Assembly (NCBI GenBank): GCA_038503035.1 | Contig: JAVSML010024021.1 | Span: 250,312-314,311, forward strand | Direction: 5' to 3' | Length of the DNA: 64,000 bases | Origin: Crocodylus rhombifer | Lineage: Eukaryota > Chordata > Crocodylia > Crocodylidae | Shown: positions 10,341 through 19,448 of the stretch, one piece after another | Numbering within the stretch: position 1 is the first letter of the stretch | Layout: each line of letters begins with the position of its first letter | Notes under the pieces: generated by a model | What the model was told of the DNA's origin: nothing | Seen by the model: only the letters and a program-made list of their open reading frames with translations | Database searches by the model: none | Translations under genes and position numbers: made by a program

Positions 10341-10663
10341 TGATACACAAAACTGTTACAAATGATGATACTTGCCCTTACGCCACCCTCACTCTCATCG
10401 ACCTAGCGAATCCTCTCAAGCAAGTATGTGTGTCATTCCTCCTCGACACAGGGGCACAGGTCAGTGTAATTACCGTGAATATTCCTCATCAGGTGATGAA
10501 AAAAGTCATCATGATACAAGGCCTGAATACTGTAAAGCCCAAACCTGTAAATAAATTTCTAGTAAAAGGCCATCAAAAGATGTTAACTGCTGTTCTAGGG
10601 GGCATCAGTCTCCTAGGTGTTCCTGCAATCCGTACATTAAAACTTAAAGAACAAGTACTGTAA
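10310..10663 (+). pseudogene. pro: Retroviral aspartic protease (pro)
   Basis: This frame is -1 relative to gag and is open from the slippery site to TAA at 10661-10663. It holds the retropepsin active-site motif LLDTGAQVSVIT at about 10438-10473. Further on, a GGISLLGVPAIRTL segment takes the place of the usual C-terminal GRD/LG region. Retropepsins act as dimers and cleave Gag and Gag-Pol. The same frame continues past the TAA into reverse-transcriptase sequence, so pro and pol were probably one reading frame, and this TAA is either a decay mutation or a boundary. A 107-residue open part starting at ATG 10340 is the visible core. The ATG itself is probably not a real start. Confidence 0.85.
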
Positions 10664-10990
10664 GCTCTTCCGCTCACTGTAGCACCAGACAACCGCCATT
10701 GTCCACCCTTGCGTAATGCAACTGCTTGGCGATACCGATCCATCCCAACCAAAGCGTCGTTACAAGCCTCTCTTCAAACCGTGCTATCCCAAATGGAACA
10801 GGAAGGCCGTATTACACCTGTTTCTGAAAGTATCTATTTATCAGCTGGATGAGGCATAGCCAAGCCCGGATGTCCTGATGAAGCTCGACTTGTTGTCTAC
10901 TACTGCATAGCAAACAAACATTGTGCATCTCTTATACAACCGAATATTTCGGACCTTCCTCAACAACTGTGCACAATAGCTGAATACCAA
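10664..10990 (+). pseudogene. pol: pol: N-terminal reverse transcriptase, cut by CR1
   Basis: In frame with protease, the translation carries the finger region of a retroviral reverse transcriptase: an YRSIPTKASLQ segment, then LSQMEQEGRITPVSES, IAKPG, and RLVVYYCIANK, where the second Y stands in place of a more typical residue. It ends in PNISDLPQQLCTIAE close to 10978. TGA at 10850-10852 interrupts it. The text stops matching retroviral pol at about 10985-10995, where CR1 ORF1-like sequence begins. The region expected next, containing the first catalytic aspartate, is absent here and also absent on the far side of the CR1. Confidence 0.8.
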
Positions 10991-11691
10991 AGGACTCTGG
11001 GACCTCCCACTCTGCCCAGTCAGGGGCATGGACCAAGGTGGTCAAGGGCCCTAAGGCCCGCCACACAAAGGCCCCTCCCTTGCTGGACCTTAGCAACAGG
11101 TTCACACCTCTTGCAGCCCCAGCAGAGCCTGCTCAGTTGCCAGTTCCCGCAGGCAACCCAGGTTCAACCGCAGCTACTGCCCCCGCTCTCCCCAAGACAA
11201 AGCGAAAGCTGTTTGTTGTGGGAGACTCCATCCTGCGGGGCACTGAGGTGGCAATCTGCTGCCCTGACCCTTTAGCTCGGGAAGTCTGCTGCTTCCCAGG
11301 GGCCTGCATCCAAGACATTGCGGAGAGGATCCCGCAGCTCCTCCGGCCCACAGACCACTACCCCATGCTCCTTACTTATGTGGGCACCAATGACACGGCT
11401 CGGAGCACCCCCAGCCAGGTCATGAGGCACTACAGGGATTTGGGAGAAGGGCTTAGGGGTCTGGGAACTCAGGTGGTGTTTTCATCAATCCTCCCAGTCT
11501 CGGGCTATGGGCTGAGGAGGGAGAGGAGGATCTATGCAGTGAAACAAAGACTGTGGAGCTGGTGTCATCGGGAAGGCTTTGGCTTCCATGACCACAGCCC
11601 GCTCTTTGACGAGAGAGACAGTGAGCTGCTGGGAAGAGATGGTCTCCACCTCTCTCCCCTGGGGAGGAGGCTCTTCTCCACCAGGCTTTAA
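10991..11691 (+). pseudogene. CR1 ORF1 (SGNH esterase-type protein), N-terminally truncated
   Basis: The open frame reads through AWTKVVKGPKAR near 11030 and LSNRFTPLA to TAA at 11689-11691. From 11200 it encodes an SGNH-hydrolase domain: GDSILRG (11221-11241, nucleophile Ser), GTNDTA at about 11383-11400, and GRDGLHLSPLG near 11631-11663 with the Asp and His of the catalytic set. CR1 ORF1 proteins bind RNA and carry this esterase fold, which may act on lipids or aid chaperone function. The open part has no stop. No ATG precedes the frame (the first codon in most callers would be GTG at 11038), and TGA at 10981 lies in the same frame in the virus-derived flank, so the true start is lost. Confidence 0.85.
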
Positions 11692-14607
11692 ACTAAGCCC
11701 GCTGGGGGATGGGGGGACTACTGCCACTGCTGGCCGGCTGAGCGACCCTTGCAAAGCCAGCAGACCAAGGCACTTAAGGGAGCCCACCCCTGCCCCAGCC
11801 CTGGCACAATCTGTGGGCAAGGCAAGAGCCCACAAGGGCACACTTGCCTGCCTGTACACTAATGCCAGGAGCCTGGGCAACAAGCAGGAGGAGCTCGTCC
11901 TCCTGCTCAGTGCAAAGAATTATGACATCATTGGGATAACGGAGACCTGGTGGGACTCCACCCATGACTGGACCACGGGTATAGAGGGCTATACCCTGTA
12001 CAGGAGGGATCGTATTGACAAAAAGGGCCGGGGTGTAGCTCTCTACGTGAAGGAAAGCTACATGTCCCTGCAAGCTGATGTTGGTGACCGGCATGGACAG
12101 CTAGAGACCCTCTGGGTAAAAATTCGTGGGGAATACGGCACAGGGGACACAACGGTTGGAGTCTACTACAGACCTCCCACTCAAAGTCCTGAGCTTCACC
12201 AGGAGTTTGCCCAGGAACTGACTGAGGCCGCTTGCTCCAGGACCTTGGTTGTGATGGGTGACTTCAATTACCCGGACATCTCGTGGGAAGATCACTCAGC
12301 AAAATCCGAGCGGTCGCAAAGCTTTCTCTCATGCATGGATGACCTCTACCTGACTCACTAAGTCTATGGGCCAACGAGAGGCAAAGCGCTGCTCGACCTG
12401 GTACTGGCTATGGGGGACGACGTAATCAGCGACCTAGTGATCAATGGGAAGTTGGGTGACAGCGACCACGAGCTGATCACCTTCACCATCCGCCGTAAAG
12501 CTGGCAAGTCAGTCAGCAACACAGAAGTCCTTGACATCAGAAAAGCCGACTTGGACAAGCTCAAGAGGCTTGTCGGTCAGGCCCTCAGGGACCATGACCC
12601 CAGGGAGATGGGAGTTCAAGAAGAGTGGTTGCTTCTCAAGGAAGCGATCCTCAATGCACAAGCTACATCTATTCCAACACGGAGGAAAGGCAGCAAGAAG
12701 GCACAGCAGCCCTCCTGGCTCTACAGGGACCTAGCGGACCTCATGCAGCTAAAAAGGAAAGCCTACAAAGGATGGAGGATGGGATTCACCTCCAAGGAGG
12801 ATTATTCTGCACTGGTCCGGTCCTGCAGGGAGCAAACCAGGAAAGCCAAGGCTGCAACTGAACTCCAACTAGCTTCAAGCATCAAGGACAACAAAAAGTC
12901 CTTTTTCAGATATGTGGGGAGCCAGAAGAAAAGCAAAGGCAATGTTGGACCCCTGCTAAACCAGATCGGGCAACTGGCAACTGACACCCAGGAAAAAGCC
13001 AACCTATTAAATAGGTACTTTGCATCCATCTTTCATCAGTCCCATGGGACGCCCATGCCTGCTAGGGGACAGGGAGATCTGGATGATGGGGATCCCCTAC
13101 CCTCCATAAATGCTGACCTCATGAAGGAACACCTTGAGAAGCTGGATACCTTCAAGTCAGCTGGCCCTGACAATCTGCACCCCAGGGTACTCAAGGACCT
13201 GGCGAGCGTCATAACCCAGCCCCTGGCACGGATCTTTGAAAACTCCTGGCGCTCTGGTGTAGTGCCCGAAGACTGGAAGAAGGCCAATGTGGTGCCGATC
13301 TTCAAGAAAGGGAGGAGAGTGGATCCGGCTAACTACAGGCCCATTAGCCTGACTTCTATCCTGGGGAAGATCTTAGAAAAGTTTATTAAGGAGGCCATTC
13401 TTGATGGACTGGCCCAGGCTAACATTCTAAGGGATAGCAAGCACGAGTTTGTTGCGGGTAGGTCTTGTTTGACCAATCTCATTTCCTTCTATGACCAGGT
13501 GACCTATCACCTGGACAAGGGAGAAGAGATTGATGGCATGTATCTTGACTTCAAAAAAGCTTTTGATCTGGTATCCCATGATCACCTCTTGGCCAAACTG
13601 GCCAGTTGTGGCCTTGGCTCCACCACAATCCGCTGGGTGGGAAACTGACTCCGTGGTCAGACCCAGAGGGTTGTGATTGATGGCAGTCACTCATCGTGGT
13701 GCCCTATGACCAGTGGGGTCCCTCAAGGCTCTGTCCTTGGACCCATACTGTTCAACATCTTCATTAATGATGTGGACATTGGAGTCAGGAGTGGACTGGC
13801 CAAGTTCGCCGATGAGACCAAACTTTGGGGCAAAGCATCCACGCCAGAAGACAGGTGGGTGATCCAGGCTGACCTGGACAAGCTCAGCAAATGGGCAGAC
13901 GAGAACCTCATGGTGTTTAACACCGAAAAATGCAAGGTTTTCCACCTTGGGAGGAAAAACCTGCAGCACCCTTATAGGCTCGGCAGTGCTACGTTAGATA
14001 GCACTACAGAAGAAAGAGACTTGGGGGTCATCATTGACCACAATATGAACAGAAGCCTGCAATGTGATGCTGCGGCTAGTAAAGTGACCAAAACGCTGGC
14101 CTGCATCCATAGATGTTTCTTGAGCAAATCCCGGGACGTCATTCTCCCCTTGTACTCGCCTTGGTGAGGCCGCAGCTGGAGTACTGCATCCAGTTTTGGG
14201 CTCCACAATTCAAAAAGGATGTGGAGAAGCTTGAGAGAGTCCAGAGGAGAGCCACACGCATGATCAGAGGTCAGGAAAACAGATCTTACAATGACAGGCT
14301 GAGAGCCATGGGACTCTTTAGCCTGGAAAAGCATAGGCTCAGGGGTGACCTGATGGCCACCTATAAGTTTATCAGGGGTGACCACCAGGATCTGGGGGAA
14401 CGTTTGTTCACCAGAGCGCCCCAAGGGATGACGAGGTTAAATGGTCACAAACTCCTGCAAGACCATTTCAGGCTGGACATAAGGAAGAATTTCTTTACTG
14501 TCCGAGCCCCCAAGGTCTGGAACAGTCTGCCAGCGGAGGTGGTTCAAGCACCTATATTGAACACCTTCAAGAGTAAATTGGATGCTTATCTTGCTGGGAT
14601 CCTATGA
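11639..14607 (+). pseudogene. CR1 ORF2 (AP endonuclease and reverse transcriptase), broken
   Basis: Domains in order are an APE-type endonuclease at 11840-12480 (ACLYTNARSLGNKQEEL, IIGITETWW, GVYYRPP, VVMGDFNYPDISW, GDSDHELI) and a reverse transcriptase from about 13130 (AGPDNLHPRVLKDLA, NYRPISLTSILGKILEKFI, YLDFKKAFDLVSH, SGVPQGSVLGPILFNIF, FADETK in place of the FADD-type motif), then thumb and C-terminal tail. Breaks are TAA at 12359-12361, TGA at 13646-13648, and a one-base loss near 14155 that moves the rest (14113-14607) to another frame. The start is uncertain: ATG 11639 is in frame and overlaps ORF1 by about 50 bases, and there is no later ATG before the endonuclease. Full-length CR1 ORF2 is near 900-1000 residues, in line with the span here. 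Confidence 0.9.
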
Positions 14608-14697
14608 CCCCAGCTGACTTCCTGCCCTTTGGGCAGGGGGCTGGACTTGATGATCTCCCGAGGTCCCTTCCAGCCCTAATGTCTATGAAATCTATGA
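14608..14697 (+). other. CR1 3' UTR and tail
   Basis: A short GC-rich UTR with a CCTGCCCTTTGGGCAGG hairpin (about 14621-14638) is followed by CGAGGTCCCTTCCAGC and the terminal TCTATGAAATCTATGAA. The same end, in reverse, is found at 30785-31045, which shows shared family membership. Retroviral pol resumes at about 14700. Confidence 0.85.
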
Positions 14698-14699
14698 AC

Positions 14700-15903
14700 G
14701 CTCCTGTAACTCTCCCACCCTTGCCACTGAAGCCATGAATAAGTGTGTAGGGGAATTCAAGCAAAATCTACAGTTCCCAGACAATGTTCTCCTGTGCAGT
14801 TACGTAGATGACATCGCTATTCTCAGTCGGGACAGTTCAACAGTTTCATCTTTAACCCAGAGATTACTTGAACACCTTACAGCTGCAGGCTGGGCAGTAA
14901 AACAACAGAAGTCATGCCTCAATCCTTCAAATGACATCACCTTTCTTGGAACCAAGTTTAAAGGCCCGTGGAAGCAAAGGCACAAACCACCAAGCGAACA
15001 GATTTCACCGATTCTTAGTCGCTACAACAGTGACCTGTCACGAAAAGAGCTCCAACAAATGATAGGACGTATCAATTGGCTTCGACATTATGTCCAGCCC
15101 CAGGAGCTTGCAGTACTTGCTAAACTTCCAAAGCGCCTGCGCCACTTTCATTTTCGATCTTATTTAGACCCATGGACTTCCAAAGACGATCAAGCCATCC
15201 AAGATCTAATTACACAATGCAAAAACACCAAGCTTCACGCAGTCAACCTAAATAATGACTTGATTGTTGCAGTTAGCTACACAGATATGCATATTTGGGT
15301 GACAGTGCATGACCAAGACCATCTTGTTCTAGCTGCTCACCGCACTCTACAAGGTGCTCAACACTGATACGGAACTGTTGGAAAAGTTTTACTCGCATCA
15401 CAGTTAGCAAAGCCAGTGTCAAAAGGCCATGGAAACATCCTAGGCCCTGGAATGACACTGTTGACACAAATCGACAGTGACTGTGTTCACCCAGGATTTG
15501 GTGGCGAACCTAATATTTCGGCCGGTTTAGTCCTTGACCACCAGTACCATTGGTCTGCCTCGTGAGAACATCGTGATACACCAGCACCGTGTGAAGTTCG
15601 AGATCGCCCAATCTTATATGCTACCACAGCACAAGCCTGGATGGCCTCCAACGGAACCACACAACATGGAGGTCTGTGTGGATTCTATTGCCACGCCTGT
15701 TGAGAACACGAAATCCTAACAGCGTTCGAGTCAGCGCAACTAAATGAACTTGTTGCATTCTGTAAAGTTGTTGAGCACTGCCTCGAACAACATAATGGCT
15801 GTCAACCAGTTCCAGTCATTGCTGTAGACTCTAGTTCATTTACAAAATCTTCACAGGAAATGGTGACCCATAACTCTGTGTCCGAACTTAGAAAAAAATC
15901 TTT
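14700..15903 (+). pseudogene. pol: pol: C-terminal reverse transcriptase and RNase H
   Basis: Virus sequence resumes with CNSPTLATEAMNKC, then LLCSYVDDIAILSRD, the YVDD catalytic box, near 14797-14840. Next is thumb sequence with KELQQMIGRINWLRHYV at about 15040-15100. The connection and RNase H follow with less clear motifs: AWMASNGTTQHGG near 15630-15672, ESAQLNELVAFCKVVEHCLEQ near 15728-15790, and VIAVDSSSF around 15820. Stops are at 15365-15367, 15563-15565 and 15701-15703. A run of seven A residues near 15892-15898 marks a frameshift into the integrase frame. RNase H acidic residues look partly lost. The reverse transcriptase keeps its palm motif C but lacks motif A because of the CR1 junction. 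Confidence 0.85.
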
Positions 15904-16929
15904 GATATAATCACAGTTCTGGACCCACCACCACTCATTAAGCATACCAGGTGGCACCGCCCGGATACAGACCCAGTTCATGCCGAAATTCACCAACTCC
16001 TCCAAGAAGGGAAACAGCCCCAAGTATCTTTCAGTCAAGTAGCCGAATCATCAGAAAAAGATCCTTTCCTTCATTGGCTACATGAACACTGGGGGCATCC
16101 TGGGGTTAGTGCGTCCCACAGCCGCTGGTGCAAAGATACAGTTCAACCTCAGTCAGAAGGAACTCACAAAGTTTGGACTTGTATAGTCCAAGCCTGTGAA
16201 CAGTGTGCCAAAGAAAAGAAACACCCGACTGCAGTAGAGTGAGAAACCTTCGCCAAAGAACACTTTGAACCTGGTAAAGTGTGGCAGATTGATTTGCTAG
16301 GTCCCTTACCCGGCGCAAGGCGACACCCGAAAGGACTCGTTGCTATTGATCTTGGCACACGGCAAGTGCAAGTTATACCACTGCAAAAAAGTACCAGCCT
16401 ATCAGTTGTCACTGCATTAAAACTGTTAATCGCTCGTTAGCAAGCCCCAGAAATCATCCACTCAGATGGAGGACCGCCCTTTACCTCCAAACTGATCAGC
16501 GATTTTGCAGCGGCCTTCAACATCCAGTGGCATCATCATATCCCGTACCACCCACAATCCAACAGTGTAGTCGAGTGCACCATTGGTCTTGTCAAAGAAA
16601 AAATTTGACTGTTGAACAAAGGTTCCTACACTGGATGGGACGCAGTTCTTCCCGTTGTCCTCATCAGTCTGAACACTGACAAATCCTTACGGGAACATCG
16701 AACACCCACCCCAGTCAAACCATGGACACCTAAATTTCTCCCAGGTGAATTAATTTGGGTTACAACTCCGAATCTGAAGCCAATGCCGACCAAAGGCCAA
16801 GTGGTTCACCTTGGACAGTACCCGAACACATACTGGCTCATCAAAGATGTCGACGGCCCCACAGGACCCCTGCACCTTTTAGCGCACCACAATTGGTTGT
16901 CTAGGCACGCTGAGCAAAAAGTTACATGA
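15904..16929 (+). pseudogene. pol: pol: integrase
   Basis: The N-terminal zinc-binding region reads HEHWGHPG (about 16084-16107) and later CEQCAKEKK (about 16198-16224), an HHCC arrangement. The catalytic D,D-35-E set is visible: WQIDLLGPL near 16281, IIHSDGGPPF near 16453, and SNSVVECTIG near 16561. The C-terminal part has PGELIWVTTPNLK and NTYWLI, a GPY/F-like module seen in gamma/epsilon-type integrases. Integrase inserts viral DNA into the host chromosome. TGA at 16240-16242, TAG at 16438-16440 and TGA at 16606-16608 break the frame. The terminal stop is TGA 16927-16929, shortly before env. All catalytic residues remain readable despite the stops. Confidence 0.9.
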
Positions 16930-16983
16930 ATTACATAATATTCTTGATACTGCTGTTTTTTGTTGTCTTCTGCAGGAAACACC

Positions 16984-18663
16984 ATGAGGCTCATTGCAAC
17001 CCTCATCATACGCTGTGTCGTGTACTCTGTTTCGTGTATGCTTCAACACAACTCATTTTTAACGCTGTTGGCTGTTTCTACCACCGAGTGCCACAATTTT
17101 GAAGAAAATGAAAATACAACTATAGACTACCAACTCTGTTTCCCAAAACTCACAGCAGCGACGGACACTGGCATTATCACCCATCCTGGATGACCATCTT
17201 CTAGTTTTAATATATCTCACTATCTTAATCTCTTTCACTGTAATCTCCCTTCAGCAGATGTTTCAGGATTACCTTTTACTATTAGTGCTTCCATATTTAT
17301 TCCCACTTAAATGGCCATATGTCTGTGTTGGACCACATTGTCCTGCCAACACCATTAACTGTTCTACCCCTATAATAACAATTCTTGAGGCACTTAACGT
17401 TACCCTAACTAATAATTCCCTTTCCCAAATTGTAGATTGTATCTATGTTTTTCAAGTTAATTATACTGCCAGTTGAAACCTTTCTGTAACAGAGCCAAAA
17501 AAGCAACACAATGTACGCATGTTATGTAATGTTCTTCACGCATTATGGCCTCAGTGTCCTACTTATAACCCACTGAATCCCAAGGAAAAGAACCACCCAA
17601 ACTGTCATAAAACTAACAGTTCAAACCCAATTTGGCTAAAAACACCAGGTTATATTGACTACGCTCAACGCCATAATAGTGAATGCAAGCACTTCAAACC
17701 TAAACCTTGCCCATTTCCCCTCCTACGGCCAGGAGTCCTTTATACAGACCCAGCCATCCCCTGTCTTTGGAGTCATTTCAAAAACTTTACTAAAGTGACT
17801 ATTAGAGAAAACTCACCCTCTTGTGATTACCCCGTACCAAATGGACACTTACCCCCTGGCTGGGTTTGGTTTAACCTCAAAACCAACGCTACCAGCATAT
17901 ACCCCGCTCTTACCTCTGATGAAACTCTAACTCCTGTAACCTCCTTATGGAGCCTAAAAGGACTCCAAGTAGGTTGGAAGAAGACTACCACCGCTACTCA
18001 TAGAAAGTCTAGTCTTTCCCGTACAAAGCAAGCCTCCCTCACACACGAACAAGTAGATTACACCTGGACTCTAATGGATTCTTGGGACAAAGTAGGCATT
18101 TATTTTCCCTGGATGTATGGATCAAAAATTAATACTTTCAAAATTGTCCTTTTAACTGAAACTGTCGCCAACCTTACCAACCTAGTCAATGAAGGGTTCC
18201 GAAATATTGACGAGTCATTCAAAAAAGTTCAGGCAGCAGTGTATTACAATCGATTAGGCTTAGATTATCTAGGCTTAGATTATCTTTTACTTGAGCATGG
18301 AGGCTTATGTGTTATGTTTAAAAATGATTCGCATTGTTGCCTTGAATTTACCCCCCAGGATGGAGGTAATTTGACCCAAGTCTTAAATGGTCTTGAAACG
18401 CTTTCCGTCCAACTTCGAGAACTAACCACAGAAAAAGAAAGCTGGTTAGATATCTATTCGATTGGTTTGGCTTTGACATCTCCAAATGGTTGTTACCCAT
18501 ACTTATACCTATTTTAAGTGGTTTTATTTTCATATTAATACAATTATGTATTTTTTCTTGCCTTTTCAATGTAATCAAAAAACGCATAACCACACTTTCT
18601 GCTTTTGTATACACACGCTTGCCAATTGTTTATCAGCTTGATGAGAAAGATGACCGATTCTAA
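16984..18663 (+). pseudogene. env: env glycoprotein (surface and transmembrane parts), broken
   Basis: ATG 16984 starts a hydrophobic leader-like segment and a short frame that stops at 17191-17193. The longest frame then lies at 17258-18517, one base out of phase, with TGA at 17474-17476. Many N-glycosylation sites (NCS, NVT, NNS, NYT, NLS) and paired cysteines mark a surface subunit. The transmembrane subunit shows a coiled-coil-like stretch (ETVANLTNLVNEGF), an RLGLDY...EHGGLC segment like the immunosuppressive region, and then eight residues before CC. Near 18455 the frame shifts again: the membrane span and short tail lie in the frame that ends at TAA 18661-18663. No canonical furin site was recognised. 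Env would have mediated receptor binding and fusion, and this copy cannot. The TM type looks gamma-like. Confidence 0.85.
18256..18285 (+). repeat. 15-bp in-frame tandem duplication in env
   Basis: AGGCTTAGATTATCT occurs twice head to tail, at 18256-18270 and 18271-18285. It adds five residues (LGLDY) to the transmembrane subunit just before the conserved GGLC motif. The exact identity of the two copies suggests a recent duplication. Confidence 0.9.
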
Positions 18664-18689
18664 ACGATGTTACCAAAGTTGCCATTGGC

Positions 18690-18697
18690 AAGGGGGG
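18690..18697 (+). promoter_or_regulatory. Polypurine tract
   Basis: AAGGGGGG lies two bases before the TG of the 3' LTR. This is the normal place for the plus-strand DNA primer of a retrovirus. Confidence 0.85.
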
Positions 18698-18699
18698 CA

Positions 18700-19435
18700 T
18701 GTCAAAGAAAAATCTTTGGTCTCAGATGCCAATAGCAAAAGGCCAAAAGCTGACATAACGTATTTTGTCATGATAGTTCCGCATTCCCTCCCCCTTTTTG
18801 CTGAAATGTAAAACACATGCACAGTCAATCTTGCATGAAACCTGAGCAGAGAGAGAAACACACAGAGTCTGATCACAGTTATGATTGGCAGTCCTGTAAT
18901 TATTCATTTATTCATGCCTTGTGTGTTGTAATAGGCCACCCTGTCAGCTGTAACTTTAGAAAGATTTCCGCCTTCAGCGGAGAATTCTATACACGCCCAA
19001 GAAGTTAAGTCAGCGATTTGGCCAGTCGCTGACTTCTCTCCCTGCCGATGGTAAAAGTTTTCAGGTGTATCCGATTGTGCCGGCTTGTCCCTTCTCATCA
19101 AGAGCTTACGAAGGTCTTCAGACCGAAGTTACCTGTATGCTTTGCTTGAAATCTGCATCACGCAGTTTGTAATCTGAGCAACAAAAGTATCTGCATGCTG
19201 TGCTGAATAAATCAACTTCTCTTTCTACACCGAGCAACCACAACTTCCTTCCTACACTGCAATCTCCTGTGGTGTAAGTAAAATAAACTTTCTGTGTAAC
19301 CAGTACACTTTAAATCTGCTGACTCCTACTCACCACTACTACCCACCTGTCCGACTACCTATCCCACCCATGCCCAGCCAGTCGTACCGACCCAGGCTCA
19401 CAGGTCAAATGTGTGCCGGTCATTCAGGCGTGACA
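18700..19435 (+). repeat. 3' LTR of the endogenous retrovirus
   Basis: It is the partner of 7640-8370, with the same ends (TGTCAAAG and GCGTGACA) and an AATAAA at 19206-19211. GCCAC at 19436-19440 repeats the upstream flank. It has a 5-bp TCACA-type insertion relative to the 5' LTR near 18872 and scattered substitutions. Confidence 0.95.
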
Positions 19436-19448
19436 GCCACAAAGTTAT

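Larger units (their letters stand above)
10991..14697 (+). mobile_element. CR1 LINE with ORF1 and ORF2, inserted in the provirus
   Basis: A non-LTR retrotransposon of the CR1 clade in the same orientation as the virus. It is 5'-truncated within or just before ORF1, since no ORF1 ATG is seen, and it retains the esterase-type ORF1, the endonuclease, the reverse transcriptase and a 3' tail of TCTATGAAATCTATGAA. The insertion splits the retroviral reverse transcriptase. About 40-60 codons of the virus appear to be missing at the junction, which suggests a target-site deletion. It is younger than the provirus by nesting. ORF2 has two nonsense codons and a frameshift, so it is dead, but it is the best preserved LINE in the window. 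Confidence 0.95.
7640..19435 (+). mobile_element. Endogenous retrovirus, full structure, inactivated
   Basis: Two LTRs of about 731 and 736 bp enclose gag, pro, pol and env in the normal order, all on the plus strand. Both LTRs begin TGTCAAAG and end GCGTGACA, and the whole is flanked by the same 5-bp target duplication, GCCAC, at 7635-7639 and 19436-19440. A CR1 LINE (10991-14697) lies within pol, so the virus itself is about 8.1 kb. Every gene carries stops or frameshifts. By eye the LTRs differ at roughly 40 or more positions, about 5-6 percent plus small indels, which indicates an old integration. The integrase has a GPY/F-like C-terminus and the TM resembles gamma-type class I proteins, but the -1 frameshift signal and 5-bp duplication are not the usual gammaretrovirus pattern. 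Genus assignment is therefore left open. Confidence 0.95.
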
